From Luteipulveratus halotolerans (lineage in GTDB: Bacteria; Actinomycetota; Actinomycetes; Actinomycetales; Dermatophilaceae), in NCBI RefSeq assembly GCF_001247745.1, contig NZ_LAIR01000002.1:3844001-3908000 (forward strand): a stretch of DNA of 64,000 nt, given 5' to 3'. This document shows, in pieces, positions 60,961-64,000 of the stretch. Position 1 is the stretch's first letter. The number at the start of each line of letters is the position of its first letter. Under the pieces are notes generated by a model. It had not been told where the DNA came from and searched no databases. It saw only the letters and a program-made list of their open reading frames with translations. The position numbers and the translations under genes are program-made.

Positions 60961-61179
60961 GGGACCCCCGCGAGCAGTCGAGTTGATGGCTGGTCAACGC
61001 AACTGGAATACCACACGGGCCAGCCCATTGTGTCCCGCGTGGTGCGTGGTCTGCGCCGGACTCGACTGATCTCCTGCGCCGGAACCGCCGCGTTCGCGCG
61101 CATCGCAGTGGACCGTCTGCGACCCTATGGACCAACACGCGGACGCACTCGCGCTCGAAGACTGTGAGGGACCCAGCAA
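60961..61179. promoter_or_regulatory. Divergent promoter region between the unknown gene and hsdM
   Basis: These 219 bases hold no gene and must carry promoters in both directions. No clear boxes or operators were identified. Confidence 0.4.
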
Positions 61180-63134
<1,955 letters not shown>

Positions 63135-63138
<4 letters not shown>

Positions 63139-64000
63139 CGGAGTGGGCTGATTGGTACGACGGCCTTCCGGGTGGGTGGCCGGTGCAACGCATCAGCCAA
63201 CTGGGAGCGGTGACACTGGGCAAGATGGTGGAGTCGCTTGACGACGGGGATGCTGGCCAGCCCTACATGCGTGCTGCAAATGTGCAGCCAAACGGAGTAC
63301 TGGCGCTCGACGACATCAAGACCATGCCGTTTACGGTGAACGAGGCCAGCAGGTTGAACTTGCGACGTGGCGACGTCGTAATCGTCGAAGGCGGGGTGGG
63401 TGGATATGGCCGTAGCGCTTACGTTCACCAAGACCTGGTTGGCTGGGGGTTCCAGAACTCGATCGTCCGGGTGCGTCCACGGGCAGGTGTCGACGGCCGG
63501 TTCATGACGTACTGCCTCTTGCACCTTCGCGCTGTCGGGTACATCGCAGTCACAGCGAGCACTGCGTCTATGCCTCACTTCACCGCGGAGAAGGTTGCGG
63601 CTACGAGGATCCCGACGCCAAGCCTTACCGTGCAGCGGCGGATTGCGGACTTCTTGGACCACGAGACGGGCGAGATCGACGCGTTCATCGCGGACCAAGA
63701 GCTCCTCATCGAGCTCTTCACCGAGCGTCGGGTGGCGATCGTCGATAGGTACTTGGACGATATCTCAGCGACCGCGCCCTTGGCGGCCGCGTCGAGGCTC
63801 ATTCAAACTGGCCCGTTCGGAAGCCAGCTCTCCGCAAATGAGTACACAGACCGCGATGGCGTTCCAGTCATTAACCCTGCGCACATCGCAGAGAAGGGCA
63901 TCAGGCCCGACGGGAAAGTAGCTGTCTCTGCTGAGACCGCTACTCGACTGAAGCGACACCTTATGAGGCCCGGAGATTTGGTGCTCGGGCGACGGGGCGA
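63135..64000 (+). CDS. hsdS: Type I restriction-modification specificity subunit, 3' end cut by window edge
   Basis: An ATG at 63135 overlapping the hsdM stop (ATGA) opens a frame that runs to the window edge (about 288 codons seen). The first target-recognition domain starts at QRISQLGAVTLGKMVESLDD, and continues PYMRAANVQPNGVLALDDIK and GDVVIVEGGVGGYGRSAYVH. The central conserved region is RIADFLDHETGEIDAFIADQ, a long coiled coil, and the second domain begins AAASRLIQTGPFGSQLSANE. HsdS sets the DNA sequence recognised by HsdM and HsdR. The first domain has lower GC than hsdM, as expected for a region that is swapped between strains. Confidence 0.93.

Overview
The window is high-GC, densely coded DNA from an actinobacterium. 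It carries the actinobacterial growth-and-division cluster in its usual order (fhaA-fhaB-pstP-rodA-pbpA-pknA-pknB, with crgA, a DUF881 gene, a TrpG-type amidotransferase and a sortase nearby). GTG starts are frequent, start/stop codons overlap repeatedly, and several genes look leaderless (a TANNNT box 6-7 bases before the start codon). A Micrococcales member such as Dermacoccaceae or Intrasporangiaceae is my best guess, held loosely. The cluster usually lies close to oriC, and a group of DnaA-box-like 9-mers at 6380-6490 fits that.

Layout. 1-4841: an EamA transporter cut by the left edge, a divergent LysR regulator, and three poorly characterised genes. 4940-20349: cyclophilin, rhomboid protease, DnaA-box cluster, CrgA, DUF881, TrpG-like, sortase-like protein, glycosyltransferase and a small membrane protein, then the reverse-strand Ser/Thr kinase, phosphatase and cell-wall operon, and tRNA-Leu(CAG). 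20433-22179: a VOC protein, a DUF4345-like protein and a DUF1206 protein. 22464-34094: a selenocysteine island holding selB, selA, tRNA-Sec(UCA), selD and a three-gene formate dehydrogenase operon. Its catalytic subunit reads through an in-frame UGA (33531-33533) followed by a SECIS-like hairpin. 34223-39673: FAD oxidase, patatin, an Old Yellow Enzyme with a MarR regulator, a RibD/DHFR-like reductase and a SapA-like secreted protein. 39742-44178: a frameshifted AfsR-type regulator and a 5'-truncated MFS exporter. 44383-44910: two paralogous small membrane proteins. 44926-46482: an ECF42-type sigma factor with its DGPF/YCII partner. 46731-49820: a membrane-tethered HTH protein with a C-terminal NBR1/FW-like domain, divergent from two secreted peptidoglycan hydrolases. 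50001-52986: a quinone reductase-like enzyme and hypotheticals. 53040-64000: a region that looks like a defence island, with XRE/ImmA-IrrE/PIN (the PIN gene is broken), NrtR-like Nudix regulator divergent from an ADP-ribosylglycohydrolase-phosphatase fusion, an Mrr-type endonuclease, a broken PD-(D/E)XK gene, an unrecognised lower-GC 603-residue protein, and hsdM-hsdS of a type I restriction-modification system cut by the right edge.

How they work together. The kinase/phosphatase operon should tune peptidoglycan synthesis and division through PknA/PknB, PstP and the FHA proteins. SelA, SelB, SelD and tRNA-Sec exist to make selenoproteins, and the only one visible here is the formate dehydrogenase beside them. 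Several intergenic repeat families run through the accessory parts. One is a roughly 130-bp element with 20-bp terminal inverted repeats, and one copy sits in frame inside fdhB.
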